Shown here one piece after another: positions 35,355 through 44,330 of a stretch of 64,000 nt of DNA (its first letter is position 1; every line of letters begins with the position of its first letter). The notes under the pieces are model-generated. The model worked only from the letters and a program-made list of their open reading frames with translations. It was not told where the DNA came from and did not search any database. Made by a program: the position numbers and the translations under genes. The stretch comes from Leifsonia tongyongensis (GTDB lineage: Bacteria; Actinomycetota; Actinomycetes; Actinomycetales; Microbacteriaceae), in contig NZ_JAAGWY010000005.1 in assembly GCF_010686705.1 (NCBI RefSeq), positions 248,001 through 312,000 of the forward strand, read 5' to 3'.

Positions 35355-36923
35355 TCAGTTGACCGAGCGGAGTGCTGCGGCGGGGCGCAGGCGCGAGGCC
35401 CGCCATCCGCCGAACGCTCCCGCGAGGAGGCCGCCGAGAACGGCGAGGCCGACGGCGATGACGATGATCCAGACGGTCACCGGAGCGTGCAGAGCGATGT
35501 CGGTGGTGGATGCGGCCGCCTGGCGTGCGGCCGCACCGAAGCCGCCTCCGCCGAAGCCGCCGCCCCCGAAGCCACCCGTCCCCGCGCCGGTGCCTGCGCC
35601 GCCGGTTCCGGTCGCTGCACGTCCGACTCGACCGGCGGCGTTGGCGAAGCCGTTACCAACGCCGCCGGTGAGGGTCGGCGCCATCGCGTTGACGATGGCG
35701 ATTCCGACGAGGCCGATCGCGATGCCGACCACGCCCCCGATGAGACCCTGGACGACCGATTCGCCGGCGACCTGGCCGACCACTCGGCGGTTGCTCCAGC
35801 CGATCGCCTTCAGGGTTCCGAACTCACGGGTGCGCCGGGTCACGCCTGAGATCGTGAAGAGGATAGCGATCAGGAATGCGGCGGCCAGCACGATGATCGA
35901 CAGCCAGGTGCCGAGGTTGGAGACGAGCTGACCGGCCGTGCCGAGGGAACCGGAGACACTGGATGCGAGATCGGCCTGAGTGCTGACCGTCGCCGTGGGA
36001 AGCGCCTTGGTCAGGTCGGCCTTGATCTGGTCGATGTCGCTCGCCGACGCCGCCTTCACGTATACCGCGCTGATCTTGCCGGTCTCGGCGGAGAGCTTCT
36101 GGGCGACATCGAGGGGGATGTACGCGTTCGATGCGGTCGTGGAGTCGGCGCCGGTCGCCGAGACGATGCCGATGACGGTGAAGGTGGTGCCGCCGATCGT
36201 GACCGTGTCGCCGCTGACTTTCGAAGCCGTCTTAGCGTAGGTGGAGTCGAGCACGACCACGTCCTTGCCGACGTCGGCCTTGGTGAAGGTTCGGCCGCTG
36301 GTGAGCGTGACCGACGACAGCGGCCCGACGGCGTCGCCCGCCGGATCGAGACCCAACACCGAGAAAGAGTCGACGGTGAACGAGCTGCCCCCCGCGCCAT
36401 CCGCCCCGCCCGTCGGCGCCGGCGTCGAGCCGGCCCCGCCCGCCTGGGCCTGCTGCCGCTGTTCGCGCAGCTGCTGGAAGTTGGGAAGGGTGCCGTCGAA
36501 CGTCGTGTTCGTCAGCGAGAGCACGCCGGCCGCGCCGGCGACGTTCTGCACGCCCCGTGTGGTGGTGATGGCGGTCGCGTCCATCGTGGTCGCGCCGCGC
36601 GACGACGCGAGACGCGAGGTGTGGACCGTGCGGCCGGTATTGCCGCTGTTCGCCGTTCCCGCTCCCGCCCCGAAGTCGAAGCGGGGGCCGCCCCCGCCGC
36701 CCTGCGTCGTCGTCGCCCCCTGGGCGGTCGCGGGCTGGGTGACCGTGATGTCGGTGCCGACGCCGTAGACCGACTGCAGGACGGTCGCCTGCGCGTCCTT
36801 CACGCCGGCCGAGACCGCATTGACGATGATCACGAGCGCGATCGCGAGCGCCATGCCGACAGCGATGATGATCGTCTGTCTGCGGCGGTTGACGAGTTCG
36901 CGCCGGAGGTAGGTGCCGAACAT
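35355..36923 (-). CDS. FtsX/MacB-type ABC permease with glycine-rich segments
   Basis: A 522-residue permease. An N-terminal helix (TIIIAVGMALAIALVIIVNA) is followed by a large extracytoplasmic domain of about 300 residues and three C-terminal helices with the FtsX-domain TRRTREFGTLKAIGWSNRRV. Two glycine-rich stretches stand out: TQGGGGGPRFDFGAGAG in the periplasmic-side domain and GGFGGGGFGGGGFGA in the last extracellular loop. The start at 36923 has GAGGAGAAG upstream. Such exporters or mechanotransmission complexes handle lipids, peptides or cell-wall stress; nothing here identifies the substrate. It is operonic with the ATPase gene. Confidence 0.88.
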   Translation of the reverse strand: MFGTYLRRELVNRRRQTIIIAVGMALAIALVIIVNAVSAGVKDAQATVLQSVYGVGTDITVTQPATAQGATTTQGGGGGPRFDFGAGAGTANSGNTGRTVHTSRLASSRGATTMDATAITTTRGVQNVAGAAGVLSLTNTTFDGTLPNFQQLREQRQQAQAGGAGSTPAPTGGADGAGGSSFTVDSFSVLGLDPAGDAVGPLSSVTLTSGRTFTKADVGKDVVVLDSTYAKTASKVSGDTVTIGGTTFTVIGIVSATGADSTTASNAYIPLDVAQKLSAETGKISAVYVKAASASDIDQIKADLTKALPTATVSTQADLASSVSGSLGTAGQLVSNLGTWLSIIVLAAAFLIAILFTISGVTRRTREFGTLKAIGWSNRRVVGQVAGESVVQGLIGGVVGIAIGLVGIAIVNAMAPTLTGGVGNGFANAAGRVGRAATGTGGAGTGAGTGGFGGGGFGGGGFGAAARQAAASTTDIALHAPVTVWIIVIAVGLAVLGGLLAGAFGGWRASRLRPAAALRSVN

Positions 36924-37117
36924 TCTTCTCCTCGACGGCAGGCGCGTCCAGATGCCACCCATGGCGGTCCACGGCCTGATGATGCGACGTTAGGACCGCG
37001 TCTTTTGGGGTCTCTATGGCAGACCTGTGGTTCCGCTGTGGGCTGGATGCGCAATCTGAGACTTCTCGCTCACAGGTTTCGCAAAGCTTTCCCAAAGGCC
37101 AGTTCGAGGCGTCTCAC

Positions 37118-37123
37118 GATAAT
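37118..37123 (+). promoter_or_regulatory. -10 box of a leaderless promoter (response regulator)
   Basis: GATAAT (37118-37123) followed by seven bases and GTG at 37131. This spacing decides in favour of the GTG as translation start over the ATG at 37122, which lies within the box. Confidence 0.5.
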
Positions 37124-37130
37124 GGGAGAT

Positions 37131-37892
37131 GTGACGATCAACTCCCGCGCCAACACGAGCGCCCCCAGCCAGCAGCGAACCGTCCTGCGTCGTGCCGACG
37201 GCAGTTCCATCCGCGTGCTCGTCGTCGACGACGAGTCCACGCTGACCGACCTGCTCTCGATGGCCCTTCATTACGAGGACTGGGAGGTCAGGACGGCGGC
37301 GACCGGCCAGCAGGCGCTCACGATCGCGCGTGAGTTCCGTCCCGATGTGGTCGTGCTCGACATCATGCTGCCCGACATCGACGGGCTGCAGGTGCTGTCC
37401 CGGATGCGCGCAGATGGCACCGAGGCTCCTGTGCTCTTCCTCACGGCGAAGGATTCGCTCGACGACCGGATCGCCGGACTCACGGCCGGCGGCGACGACT
37501 ATGTCACCAAGCCGTTCAGCCTCGAGGAGCTCGTCGCGCGGCTGCGCGGCCTGCTGCGGCGTTCCCGCAGCGCCGTCGCCGACACGAACGACCCGGTGCT
37601 GGTGGTCGGCGACCTCGTGCTCGACGAGGACAGCTACGAGGTGCACCGCGACGGTTCGCCCATCTCGCTCACCGCGACCGAGTTCGAGCTGCTGCGTTTC
37701 CTCATGCGCAACCCGCGCCGCGTCCTCAGCAAGACGCAGATCCTCGACCGGGTCTGGAGCTACGATTTCGGCGGGTCCTCGAGTGTCGTCGAGTTGTACA
37801 TCTCTTACCTTCGCAAGAAGATCGACTCCGGCCGCACGCCGATGATCCACACCGTCCGCGGCGCCGGCTACATGGTCAAGGCTGCGACGTGA
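37131..37892 (+). CDS. OmpR-family response regulator
   Basis: A 253-residue regulator with a receiver domain (LVVDDESTLTDLL, phospho-acceptor Asp77 in VVVLDIMLPDIDGLQ, then FLTAKD and the conserved Lys in DYVTKPFSLEEL) and a winged-helix DNA-binding domain ending in TVRGAGYMVKA. It is of the MprA/PhoP actinobacterial type. The chosen GTG start is supported by a -10 box seven bases upstream (leaderless); ATG at 37122 is an alternative. The stop overlaps the sensor kinase start by 4 bp. The divergent MacB/FtsX-type ABC operon is the probable target. Confidence 0.9.
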   Translation: MTINSRANTSAPSQQRTVLRRADGSSIRVLVVDDESTLTDLLSMALHYEDWEVRTAATGQQALTIAREFRPDVVVLDIMLPDIDGLQVLSRMRADGTEAPVLFLTAKDSLDDRIAGLTAGGDDYVTKPFSLEELVARLRGLLRRSRSAVADTNDPVLVVGDLVLDEDSYEVHRDGSPISLTATEFELLRFLMRNPRRVLSKTQILDRVWSYDFGGSSSVVELYISYLRKKIDSGRTPMIHTVRGAGYMVKAAT

Positions 37893-39535
37893 CGCAGACC
37901 GCTCCGACGGCAGGCGGCGCCGGCACCCCGGGCACGCGACGCCGGTGGGAGTGGCTGCCGCGCATCCGCCCGTTCCGTTCCTGGACCCTGCGCAGCAGGG
38001 TGGTGCTGGTCGTCGTTGCCATGCTCGCCGTGCTCGGCACCGTCATCGGAGCGATCAGCGTGTTCGCCCTGCAGACCTATCTGCTCAACCGGCTCGACAC
38101 CCAGCTCACGAGTGCGGTCGACCGCGGCCAGCACGCGGCCGACCTGGTCTACGGTCCGTCGCCCAGCGGCCCCGAGGTGACGCGTATCGTGAACACGCCC
38201 GGTCAGCCGGTCGGAACGTTCGGCGTCGTGCGCAGCGGCGACATGCTCATCTATCCGGTCATCCTCGCCAAGCGACCCTCGGCGGCGGCTCCGAACGAGC
38301 CGGTCTCGCCCCAGAACGTACCCGTGCCGACGGCTGACCTGCTGTCCCTTCCGGCTGACGGCAAACCGCGCACGGTCAACCTCGGGCCGGCCTTGGGCGA
38401 CTACCGGGTGGCGGCGGCCGAGCTCATCAACGGCGACAGTGTCATCATCGGGTTGCCCCTCTCCGAAGTGAATGCGACCGTGACCCAGCTCACGTTCGTC
38501 ATCGTGCTGGTCACGCTCGCGGGCCTCATCTTCGCGTTCCTGATCGCGAGCTTCGTCGTCCGCCTGGCGATGCGTCCGCTGGCGCGCGTCGCCGGCACGG
38601 CCCAGGAGGTCGCCGAGCTGCCGCTCGACCACGGGGAGGTCGCCCTCTCGGTCCGCGTGCCCGAGAAGGACACCGATCCGCACACCGAGGTGGGCACGGT
38701 GGGCGCCGCGCTGAACCGGATGCTCGGACACATCGGTTCGGCGCTGACGGCCCGGCAGGCGAGTGAGAAGAAGGTGAGACAGTTCGTGGCGGATGCGAGC
38801 CACGAGCTGCGTACGCCCCTCGCGTCCATCCGGGGTTACGCCGAGCTCACGCGCCGCAGCCCGCACGACCTCCCTGAGGACGTCACCCATTCGATCGGTC
38901 GGATCGAATCGGAGGCGACGCGGATGACCTCCCTCGTGGAGGACCTGCTGCTCCTTGCCCGCCTCGACGAGGGCCGCGACCTGGAGCACGACCCTGTCGA
39001 CCTGTCGATCCTCCTCGTCGACGCCATCAGCGACGCGCATGCCGCGGGCCCGGACCATCGCTGGACGCTCGACCTCCCGGATACACCGGTCGAGGTCACG
39101 GGCGACGAGGCCCGTCTGCACCAGGTGATCATGAACCTCCTGGCGAACGCGCGGGTCCACACGCCGGCGGGAACCCACGTGACGGTGAGCCTGGCGGTGG
39201 ACGAGGGCGCGGATCGCGCGCGGGTGTCGGTGACGGATGACGGCCCCGGCATCCCGGCGGAATTCCAGTCGACGCTGTTCGAGCGCTTCACCCGCGCCGA
39301 CAGCTCTCGCGCCCGCACGACCGGCAGCACCGGTCTCGGCCTCGCGATCGTCCAGGCGGTCGTCGAAGCCCACGGCGGTGAGGTCGACGTGTCGAGCGTG
39401 CCCGGAGAGACGACGTTCACCGTGTCGCTGCCGCTCGAGCACCGGGGTGCCGCTGACGCGGACGTTGTCGTGGCCGATGAGGTCGCGGCCGCGGATGACG
39501 CCGCATCCGTGTCGGTGTCGCCCCCGCTCCACTGA
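37889..39535 (+). CDS. Sensor histidine kinase
   Basis: A 548-residue membrane kinase. TM1 is at about residues 34-56 (VVLVVVAMLAVLGTVIGAIS), followed by a ~135-residue extracytoplasmic sensor and TM2 (FVIVLVTLAGLIFAFLIASF) near residue 200. A HAMP domain leads to the phosphoacceptor His305 in DASHELRTPLASIRGYAEL. The ATPase domain has the N box MNLLANARVHTP, G1 DDGPGIP and G2 TGLGLAIVQA. The start GTG overlaps the response regulator stop, so the pair is coupled. The closest known family is the actinobacterial MprB/TcrY type. The signal is unknown, perhaps envelope stress. Confidence 0.92.
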   Translation: MTQTAPTAGGAGTPGTRRRWEWLPRIRPFRSWTLRSRVVLVVVAMLAVLGTVIGAISVFALQTYLLNRLDTQLTSAVDRGQHAADLVYGPSPSGPEVTRIVNTPGQPVGTFGVVRSGDMLIYPVILAKRPSAAAPNEPVSPQNVPVPTADLLSLPADGKPRTVNLGPALGDYRVAAAELINGDSVIIGLPLSEVNATVTQLTFVIVLVTLAGLIFAFLIASFVVRLAMRPLARVAGTAQEVAELPLDHGEVALSVRVPEKDTDPHTEVGTVGAALNRMLGHIGSALTARQASEKKVRQFVADASHELRTPLASIRGYAELTRRSPHDLPEDVTHSIGRIESEATRMTSLVEDLLLLARLDEGRDLEHDPVDLSILLVDAISDAHAAGPDHRWTLDLPDTPVEVTGDEARLHQVIMNLLANARVHTPAGTHVTVSLAVDEGADRARVSVTDDGPGIPAEFQSTLFERFTRADSSRARTTGSTGLGLAIVQAVVEAHGGEVDVSSVPGETTFTVSLPLEHRGAADADVVVADEVAAADDAASVSVSPPLH

Positions 39536-39549
39536 CTGCGGCCGGCGCG

Positions 39550-41340
39550 TCAGTCGTCGACGTCGCGGGTGCCGCGCACATATGCCTTCACGGTGGCGAA
39601 CTGCTCGCTCTTCGACTGGGCCGTGCGGCGGATGATGTACGGCCCGACCGCGGCCGGCACGATGAAGGTCTCTGCGTAGTGGATGCGATAAGGGGCGAAA
39701 GCGCCGGTCGGGCTCGCGATCTCCACTTCGTCGCCCTCTACGAGGTTGAGCACGTTGACGGTGCCTTCGGAGTCGTGGTGGACCTCGTCGGTGAACCAGT
39801 GGCGGCGGACCTCGATGAACTCGAGTTCGTGGAGGCCTGTGCGCTCCTCGCGCACGCCCTCGCGCTCTGAGATCACTTCGACGTGCCCGAGCAGGTTGCT
39901 CTCGACCCAGGTGGTGTCGCGGTCCCATTGGATGTTCCGGATGCCGTGGTCGAGGTGGATCGGCCGGGGGATCCCGTCGATGCCGACCCGCCCCCAGTCC
40001 CACAGCTTGAAGGTGAAGATGAACGGCGTCGCCGATATCTCGAGGACCATCGAGTTCGCCCCGGACGCGTGAACGGTTCCGGCCGGGATGGAGAAGTGGT
40101 CATGCTTGCGGGCCGGGATGCGGTTGACGTACTTCTCCGCGTCGAACGGATGTGCGCCATCCGTCGCCGCCTGCAGCGCCGCTACCACCTCGTCCGGGTC
40201 GATTCCGGTCTTCAGCCCGAGGTAGACGACCGCGTCGTCGTCGGCGTCGAGCAGGTAGTAGCTCTCGTCCTGGGTGTAGTGCATGCCGAACGTGGTCTGG
40301 ATGTAGTCGGTGAGCGGGTGCACCTGCAGGGAGAGGTTGCCGCCGCCCATCGTGTCGAGGAAGTCGAACCGGATGGGGAACTCGGCCCCGAATCGCGCGA
40401 ACGTCTTCGCGCCGAGCAGCTCGCGGGGCTGGCTGAGCACGAGGTCCATGGCCGGGATCTCCACGACGCGGCCATCGGCTTCAAGCAGCAGTGAGTTCTC
40501 TTCGGGCACGCAGTCGAAGCACCAGGCGTAGTTCGCGGCCGACCGGTCGAGGTCGAGGCGGTCCTTCATCCACTGCCCACCCCAGACGCCGGGGTCGAAG
40601 AACGGGACGACGCGCAACGGCGCGGCCGCCGCGTTCGCCAGCGCGGTTCGGAAAGCGTCCCCGGTGATCAGGCCGGCGTTGCGGATGCTCGTGTTGGTGT
40701 CGAGCAGGAAATCGATGCGGTCGAAGAGGTCGCGCTTGTGCAGGTCGGCGACCCGCCACTCGACGAAGAAGCCGCGCTTGTACTTGCGGAGGTTGTCTTC
40801 GCCGGCGTTGTCGGTGCGCCAGTTCGTCGCCCCGCGACGCTGGCGGAGCTGGATCTCCCAGCGGGCGAGGTCGGCGAGTACCAGGACATCGGGGGTGACC
40901 GGGGTGAGCGCGGCGCCCCAGCCGACGAGGATGACCGGGCGGGCGGTGTCGGCCACGGACGCTGCGAGGGCGGCGAGCCGGTCGGCGTCGTAGAACTCGT
41001 CGAGCGTGAAGTGCCCCATCACCCCGAACACCCGGTCGTCGGTCAGGTTGCGGCCGATCAGCGCGTCGATCTCCTCGATCGGCCTCGCGGCGGCCTCCTC
41101 GACATCGATGACGTCGTAACCGGGCAGGTTCGCGCGCAGTTCGGCGATGAGTGCCGGCAGATCGACGCCCGGGTAGGTGTCGATCGCGATCACCGCAGGC
41201 CGGCCGGTCGTGGCGGCACGGGCGGCCGCATCGAGTTCGCTCCACGCCTCAGCACCGGACCAGACGACACTCCCGGGGGGCAGCTCGACCGACGGCTGTT
41301 TGTCGTAGGTCGTGTGCATATGGTGATCGGCGGGTGTCAC
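39550..41340 (-). CDS. Class I mannose-6-phosphate isomerase-like protein with extra N-terminal domain
   Basis: A 596-residue protein. The C-terminal half (about residues 280-590) has the cupin-fold phosphomannose isomerase signatures: SLQVHPLTDYIQ, the zinc-site DESYYLLDAD, and HDHFSIPAGTVHASG. The N-terminal ~260 residues are not part of usual ManA; RPAVIAIDTYPGVDLPALIA loosely resembles a P-loop kinase start but lacks the Walker A GK[ST]. GTG at 41340 overlaps the ROK kinase stop (GTGA), with GAAAGGA upstream. It should interconvert mannose-6-P and fructose-6-P; the fused domain may be regulatory or a degenerate kinase. Confidence 0.8.
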   Translation of the reverse strand: MTPADHHMHTTYDKQPSVELPPGSVVWSGAEAWSELDAAARAATTGRPAVIAIDTYPGVDLPALIAELRANLPGYDVIDVEEAAARPIEEIDALIGRNLTDDRVFGVMGHFTLDEFYDADRLAALAASVADTARPVILVGWGAALTPVTPDVLVLADLARWEIQLRQRRGATNWRTDNAGEDNLRKYKRGFFVEWRVADLHKRDLFDRIDFLLDTNTSIRNAGLITGDAFRTALANAAAAPLRVVPFFDPGVWGGQWMKDRLDLDRSAANYAWCFDCVPEENSLLLEADGRVVEIPAMDLVLSQPRELLGAKTFARFGAEFPIRFDFLDTMGGGNLSLQVHPLTDYIQTTFGMHYTQDESYYLLDADDDAVVYLGLKTGIDPDEVVAALQAATDGAHPFDAEKYVNRIPARKHDHFSIPAGTVHASGANSMVLEISATPFIFTFKLWDWGRVGIDGIPRPIHLDHGIRNIQWDRDTTWVESNLLGHVEVISEREGVREERTGLHELEFIEVRRHWFTDEVHHDSEGTVNVLNLVEGDEVEIASPTGAFAPYRIHYAETFIVPAAVGPYIIRRTAQSKSEQFATVKAYVRGTRDVDD

Positions 41341-42296
41341 TGAGCGTCCTTTCGATGTGTTGCGGCGTGGTCGCCGGGGTTGACGGCCAGCGCGGAGAGG
41401 CCGAGCAAGACCGAATATTCGGGGGCGGATGGGGTCACGAAGGCGGGACGGTGTGACGACGACCAGAGGTGCGCGTGCACGTAGTCCGCCAGGGGTGGGA
41501 GGATCACGTCGGCGGAGCGCATCACTCCGCCGGAGACGATGACGATGTCGGGGTCGTAGGCGTGGCACAGAGTGACGATCGCGGCGCCCCAGGCGCGCAG
41601 GTACCGGTCGAAGAGGGCGCCCACTGCCGGTGCGTCCCGGGTCTCGAGGAGATCCCGGAGTCCGATGGCCCCTCGTGCGGCGCGTTCGCCGAGCGGGGAT
41701 GCAGCGAGGACAGGATCGGATGCGACATCGCGCTGGAGGGCCCAGGTGCTGGCGACCGCCTCCGCGCATCCCACATTGCCGCAGTTGCAGCTGGGCCCGT
41801 CGAGCGCCACGGTCACATGTCCGCCGAGGATGGCCGCATGGTCGTGGACGCCGCGGAGGACCTGCCCGTCGATCAGTGCGGCGGTGCCGATGCCGGTGCC
41901 GAGTGTGATGAGTACAGCGTCGTGTGTTCCAGCTGCGACTCCGTAGGTCGTCTCGCCGACGAGGGCGGCGCGCGCATCGTTCTCGACGACCGCGGGCACT
42001 CCGAAGGACTGCGCCGCCCATTCGCGGAGGTCGCGGCCCTGTGCGTAGCCGTACTTGTCGTGAGCGGCGATCAGGCTCCCGTTCGCGCGGTCGACGACGC
42101 CCGGAAGGGCGATCCCGACACCGGCGATGTCGCTCCGGCCCGCGGATTCCGTCAGTTCGTCGAGCGCCTGGCGCACGTGGTCGAGGTCGGCGTCGCTGCC
42201 GGAATTGGGACGTTCTGTCGTCGCGAGGATGCGCGGACCGTCGAGGATGCCGAGCTTGACCTCGGTCCCGCCGAAATCGATGCAGAGTACCGGCAT
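41337..42296 (-). CDS. ROK-family sugar kinase
   Basis: A 319-residue ROK kinase. It shows CIDFGGTEVKLGIL for ATP binding, VGIALPGVVDRANG, the active-site ENDARAALVGE and LITLGTGIGTAALIDG, then the zinc motif NCGNVGCAEAVA (CxCGxxGCxE complete, in contrast to the ROK repressor at 28493-29686). It phosphorylates a hexose, likely mannose, fructose or glucose. Translational coupling to the phosphomannose isomerase gene and control by the adjacent LacI regulator suggest mannose or mannoside use: kinase product mannose-6-P feeds the isomerase. The operator at 42343-42356 is about 46 bp upstream. Confidence 0.9.
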   Translation of the reverse strand: MPVLCIDFGGTEVKLGILDGPRILATTERPNSGSDADLDHVRQALDELTESAGRSDIAGVGIALPGVVDRANGSLIAAHDKYGYAQGRDLREWAAQSFGVPAVVENDARAALVGETTYGVAAGTHDAVLITLGTGIGTAALIDGQVLRGVHDHAAILGGHVTVALDGPSCNCGNVGCAEAVASTWALQRDVASDPVLAASPLGERAARGAIGLRDLLETRDAPAVGALFDRYLRAWGAAIVTLCHAYDPDIVIVSGGVMRSADVILPPLADYVHAHLWSSSHRPAFVTPSAPEYSVLLGLSALAVNPGDHAATHRKDAQ

Positions 42297-42342
42297 GGTT
42301 CTCCTTTCAGTCGGCGAGCGGTGCGCAACGGTTGATCCTGGT

Positions 42343-42356
42343 TGGTATCGTTACCA
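42343..42356. promoter_or_regulatory. LacI-type operator upstream of the sugar kinase operon
   Basis: TGGTA-TCGT-TACCA has perfect 5-bp arms in the gap between the LacI gene and the ROK kinase gene. A near-identical site (two mismatches, reverse orientation) lies upstream of the LacI gene itself at 43504-43517. Confidence 0.7.
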
Positions 42357-42396
42357 TAGCGCACGCGAGAGCACTTGGCCAACAGGCGGGTACTGC

Positions 42397-43437
42397 TCAG
42401 GCGCGGACGACCCGCACCTGGGTCGGCATCTCGATCTCCCGGATTCGGCCGGGCTCCGCCTCGCCGAGCAGGCGGTCGAACAGCAGGCGTGCCGCCTCCC
42501 GGCCGAGCTCGCGTGCGTCGTGGTCCACCACGGTCACCGGGACCGGCATCATCTCCGCGAGTTCGAAGTCGTCGAAACTGACGATCGCGGGAAGGGCGCC
42601 GACCTCTCCGTCGGCGGAATTGAGACGGGCGCCGATCTCCTTGAGCGCACCGATCGTGTTGCGGTTGTTGGCGCTGAAGACGGCCGTCGGAGGGTCTGCC
42701 AGGTCCATCAGTTCGCGCATCGCGACCGATGCCGTCTCGACATCCTGCTGCCCGCGCCTGACCAGGTCCGGATCCACCTCGATCCCCGCCTCCTCGAGAG
42801 CCCGCAGGTATCCTTCGTACCGGCGACGGCCCGTGAAGACACTCGTGACATTGCCGAGGTAGCCGATCCGGCGATGCCCGGCATCCAGAAGGGTGCGCGT
42901 ACCCCGGTACGCTCCGCCGACATCGTCGAGCACCACGGCATCCGCTGCGACTCCTGTGACGCTGCGCGACGCCAGCACGAGGGGCGTGCCGCGGAGGCTC
43001 TCCGGCTGGAGATGGGTCGCCTGGTCGCCCGTGGGCACGACGATGAGGCCCTCGACCTGGCGCCCGATAAGGTCGGCGATGAGCTGGCGTTCGCGCCCCG
43101 GGTCCTCGCCGGTGTTGCCGAGCACGATCCGGCGGCCGTACTGGGCGGCGACCTCCTCGACGCCCAGCGCGAAGTTGCCGTAATAGGGGTTGCCCAGGTT
43201 GGTGATCGCGACGCCGATAAGACCGCTCGCCTGGCCGGGACGGATGCTCCGGGCGTTCTCGTTGCGGTAGTAGCCGAGTGCGTGAACGGCCTCGAGCACG
43301 CGATCCTGTACTTCGGGGCGCACGTTCTTGCCGCCGGCCAGCGTGCGCGAGACGGTCATGGGGCTGACGCCGGCGAGCTTCGCGACCTCCTTGACCGTCG
43401 GCTGCCGCGCCGGGCTCGACTGAGCGGCTGAATCCAT
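42397..43437 (-). CDS. LacI-family transcriptional regulator of the mannose-type operon
   Basis: A 346-residue regulator. Residues 15-60 carry the LacI helix-turn-helix and hinge (TVKEVAKLAGVSPMTVSRTL, then ALGYYRNENARSI). A periplasmic-binding-like effector domain follows (LIGVAITNLGNPYYGNF, SFDDFELAEMMPVPVTVV). It lies upstream of the ROK kinase and phosphomannose isomerase genes on the same strand. It probably binds the 14-bp palindrome at 42343-42356 and the similar box at 43504-43517, controlling itself and the operon. The start at 43437 is where conservation begins; the long upstream frame is not coding. Confidence 0.92.
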   Translation of the reverse strand: MDSAAQSSPARQPTVKEVAKLAGVSPMTVSRTLAGGKNVRPEVQDRVLEAVHALGYYRNENARSIRPGQASGLIGVAITNLGNPYYGNFALGVEEVAAQYGRRIVLGNTGEDPGRERQLIADLIGRQVEGLIVVPTGDQATHLQPESLRGTPLVLASRSVTGVAADAVVLDDVGGAYRGTRTLLDAGHRRIGYLGNVTSVFTGRRRYEGYLRALEEAGIEVDPDLVRRGQQDVETASVAMRELMDLADPPTAVFSANNRNTIGALKEIGARLNSADGEVGALPAIVSFDDFELAEMMPVPVTVVDHDARELGREAARLLFDRLLGEAEPGRIREIEMPTQVRVVRA

Positions 43438-43503
43438 GGTCGCTCCTCGAGCCCGTATCGTCGCTGGTGGACGACCTCGCGGTCCGAACCGTCCGGTCGT
43501 CAT

Positions 43504-43517
43504 TGATAACGATACCG
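43504..43517. promoter_or_regulatory. LacI-type operator upstream of the regulator gene
   Basis: TGATAACGATACCG matches the complement of the kinase-operon operator at 12 of 14 positions and lies about 67 bp upstream of the lacI-family start, consistent with autoregulation. Confidence 0.6.
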
Positions 43518-43599
43518 GGATCCGTGCCCGATGACGGGATGCGCGGATTTGCATCCGGCCGGGCGCATCCCGTAGCCTGTACGGAGCCAAAGACCGCCG

Positions 43600-43813
43600 G
43601 TTATCGGTGTGCGCGCAATCGCACCCGATCGAAGCTCACCCAGGTGAGGGCCCGCGCAGGTGTATGAAGATGTTTTCGCAGGAGTGTTTCACACCGTCTG
43701 CGTTTCCAGCTCCGTGCCACTGCGCCGGAGCTTTTCTTATTGGGCCTTCAACTCCGGTGGACGAGGCGCACATCGCTTCCGCGGTGTGCGACGTAAACAT
43801 TTAGGAGTAGGCC
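43600..43813 (+). promoter_or_regulatory. Ribosomal protein L10 leader with attenuator-like hairpin
   Basis: A long untranslated leader precedes rplJ. It includes the hairpin CTCACC-CA-GGTGAG (43635-43648) and a 7-bp stem AGCTCCG/CGGAGCT (43708-43714 and 43726-43732) followed by a T-run (TTTTCTT), an intrinsic-terminator shape. L10(L12)4 autoregulation through such leaders is established in many bacteria. Exact L10 contacts cannot be assigned here. Short open frames in this stretch look non-coding. Confidence 0.6.
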
Positions 43814-44329
43814 ATGGCGAACAAGGAAGCCACGGTTGCCGAGCTCACGGAACTTTTCGAGAGCTCGACCGCCGTTCTGCTGACCGAGTACCGCGGGCTC
43901 ACCGTTGCTCAGCTCAAGACGCTGCGCACGTCCATCAGTGAGCACGCAACGTACGCCGTGGTGAAGAACACGCTGACCAAGATCGCGGCCAACAACGCAG
44001 GCATCTCGTCGTTCGACGAGGAGCTCGTTGGTCCGTCCGCTATCGCTTTCGTATCCGGTGACCCTGTCGCCGTCGCGAAATCCCTGCGCGACTTCGCCAA
44101 GGCAAACCCTCTCCTCGTGGTCAAGGGCGGTTACTTCGACGGTAACCCGCTGACCGCAGCAGAGGTAGGCAAGCTCGCCGACCTCGAGTCCCGTGAGGTT
44201 CTGCTGGCCAAGCTGGCCGGCGCCTTCAAGGCCTCGCTGTTCGGAGCCGCATATCTGTTCAACGCACCGCTCTCGAAGGCCGTTCGCACGGTCGACGCGC
44301 TGCGTGAGAAGCAGGAGTCCGCGAGCTAG
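43814..44329 (+). CDS. rplJ: 50S ribosomal protein L10
   Basis: A 171-residue L10 protein, the base of the ribosomal stalk that anchors L7/L12 dimers and recruits translation factors. The N-terminal half ([36 protein letters not shown]) binds 23S rRNA; the C-terminal helix (residues ~135-165, ending DALREKQE) binds L12. AGGAGTAGGCC precedes the ATG. Upstream rplK-rplA and downstream rpoB are not adjacent, so rplJ-rplL stands apart here from the classic cluster, as is common in Microbacteriaceae. The preceding leader suggests autogenous control. Confidence 0.97.
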   Translation: MANKEATVAELTELFESSTAVLLTEYRGLTVAQLKTLRTSISEHATYAVVKNTLTKIAANNAGISSFDEELVGPSAIAFVSGDPVAVAKSLRDFAKANPLLVVKGGYFDGNPLTAAEVGKLADLESREVLLAKLAGAFKASLFGAAYLFNAPLSKAVRTVDALREKQESAS

Positions 44330-44330
44330 T

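Noticed and set aside
43607-43804. Small open frames upstream of rplJ
   Set aside because: They lie in the L10 leader and cross its hairpins; no ribosome-binding site or conserved sequence.
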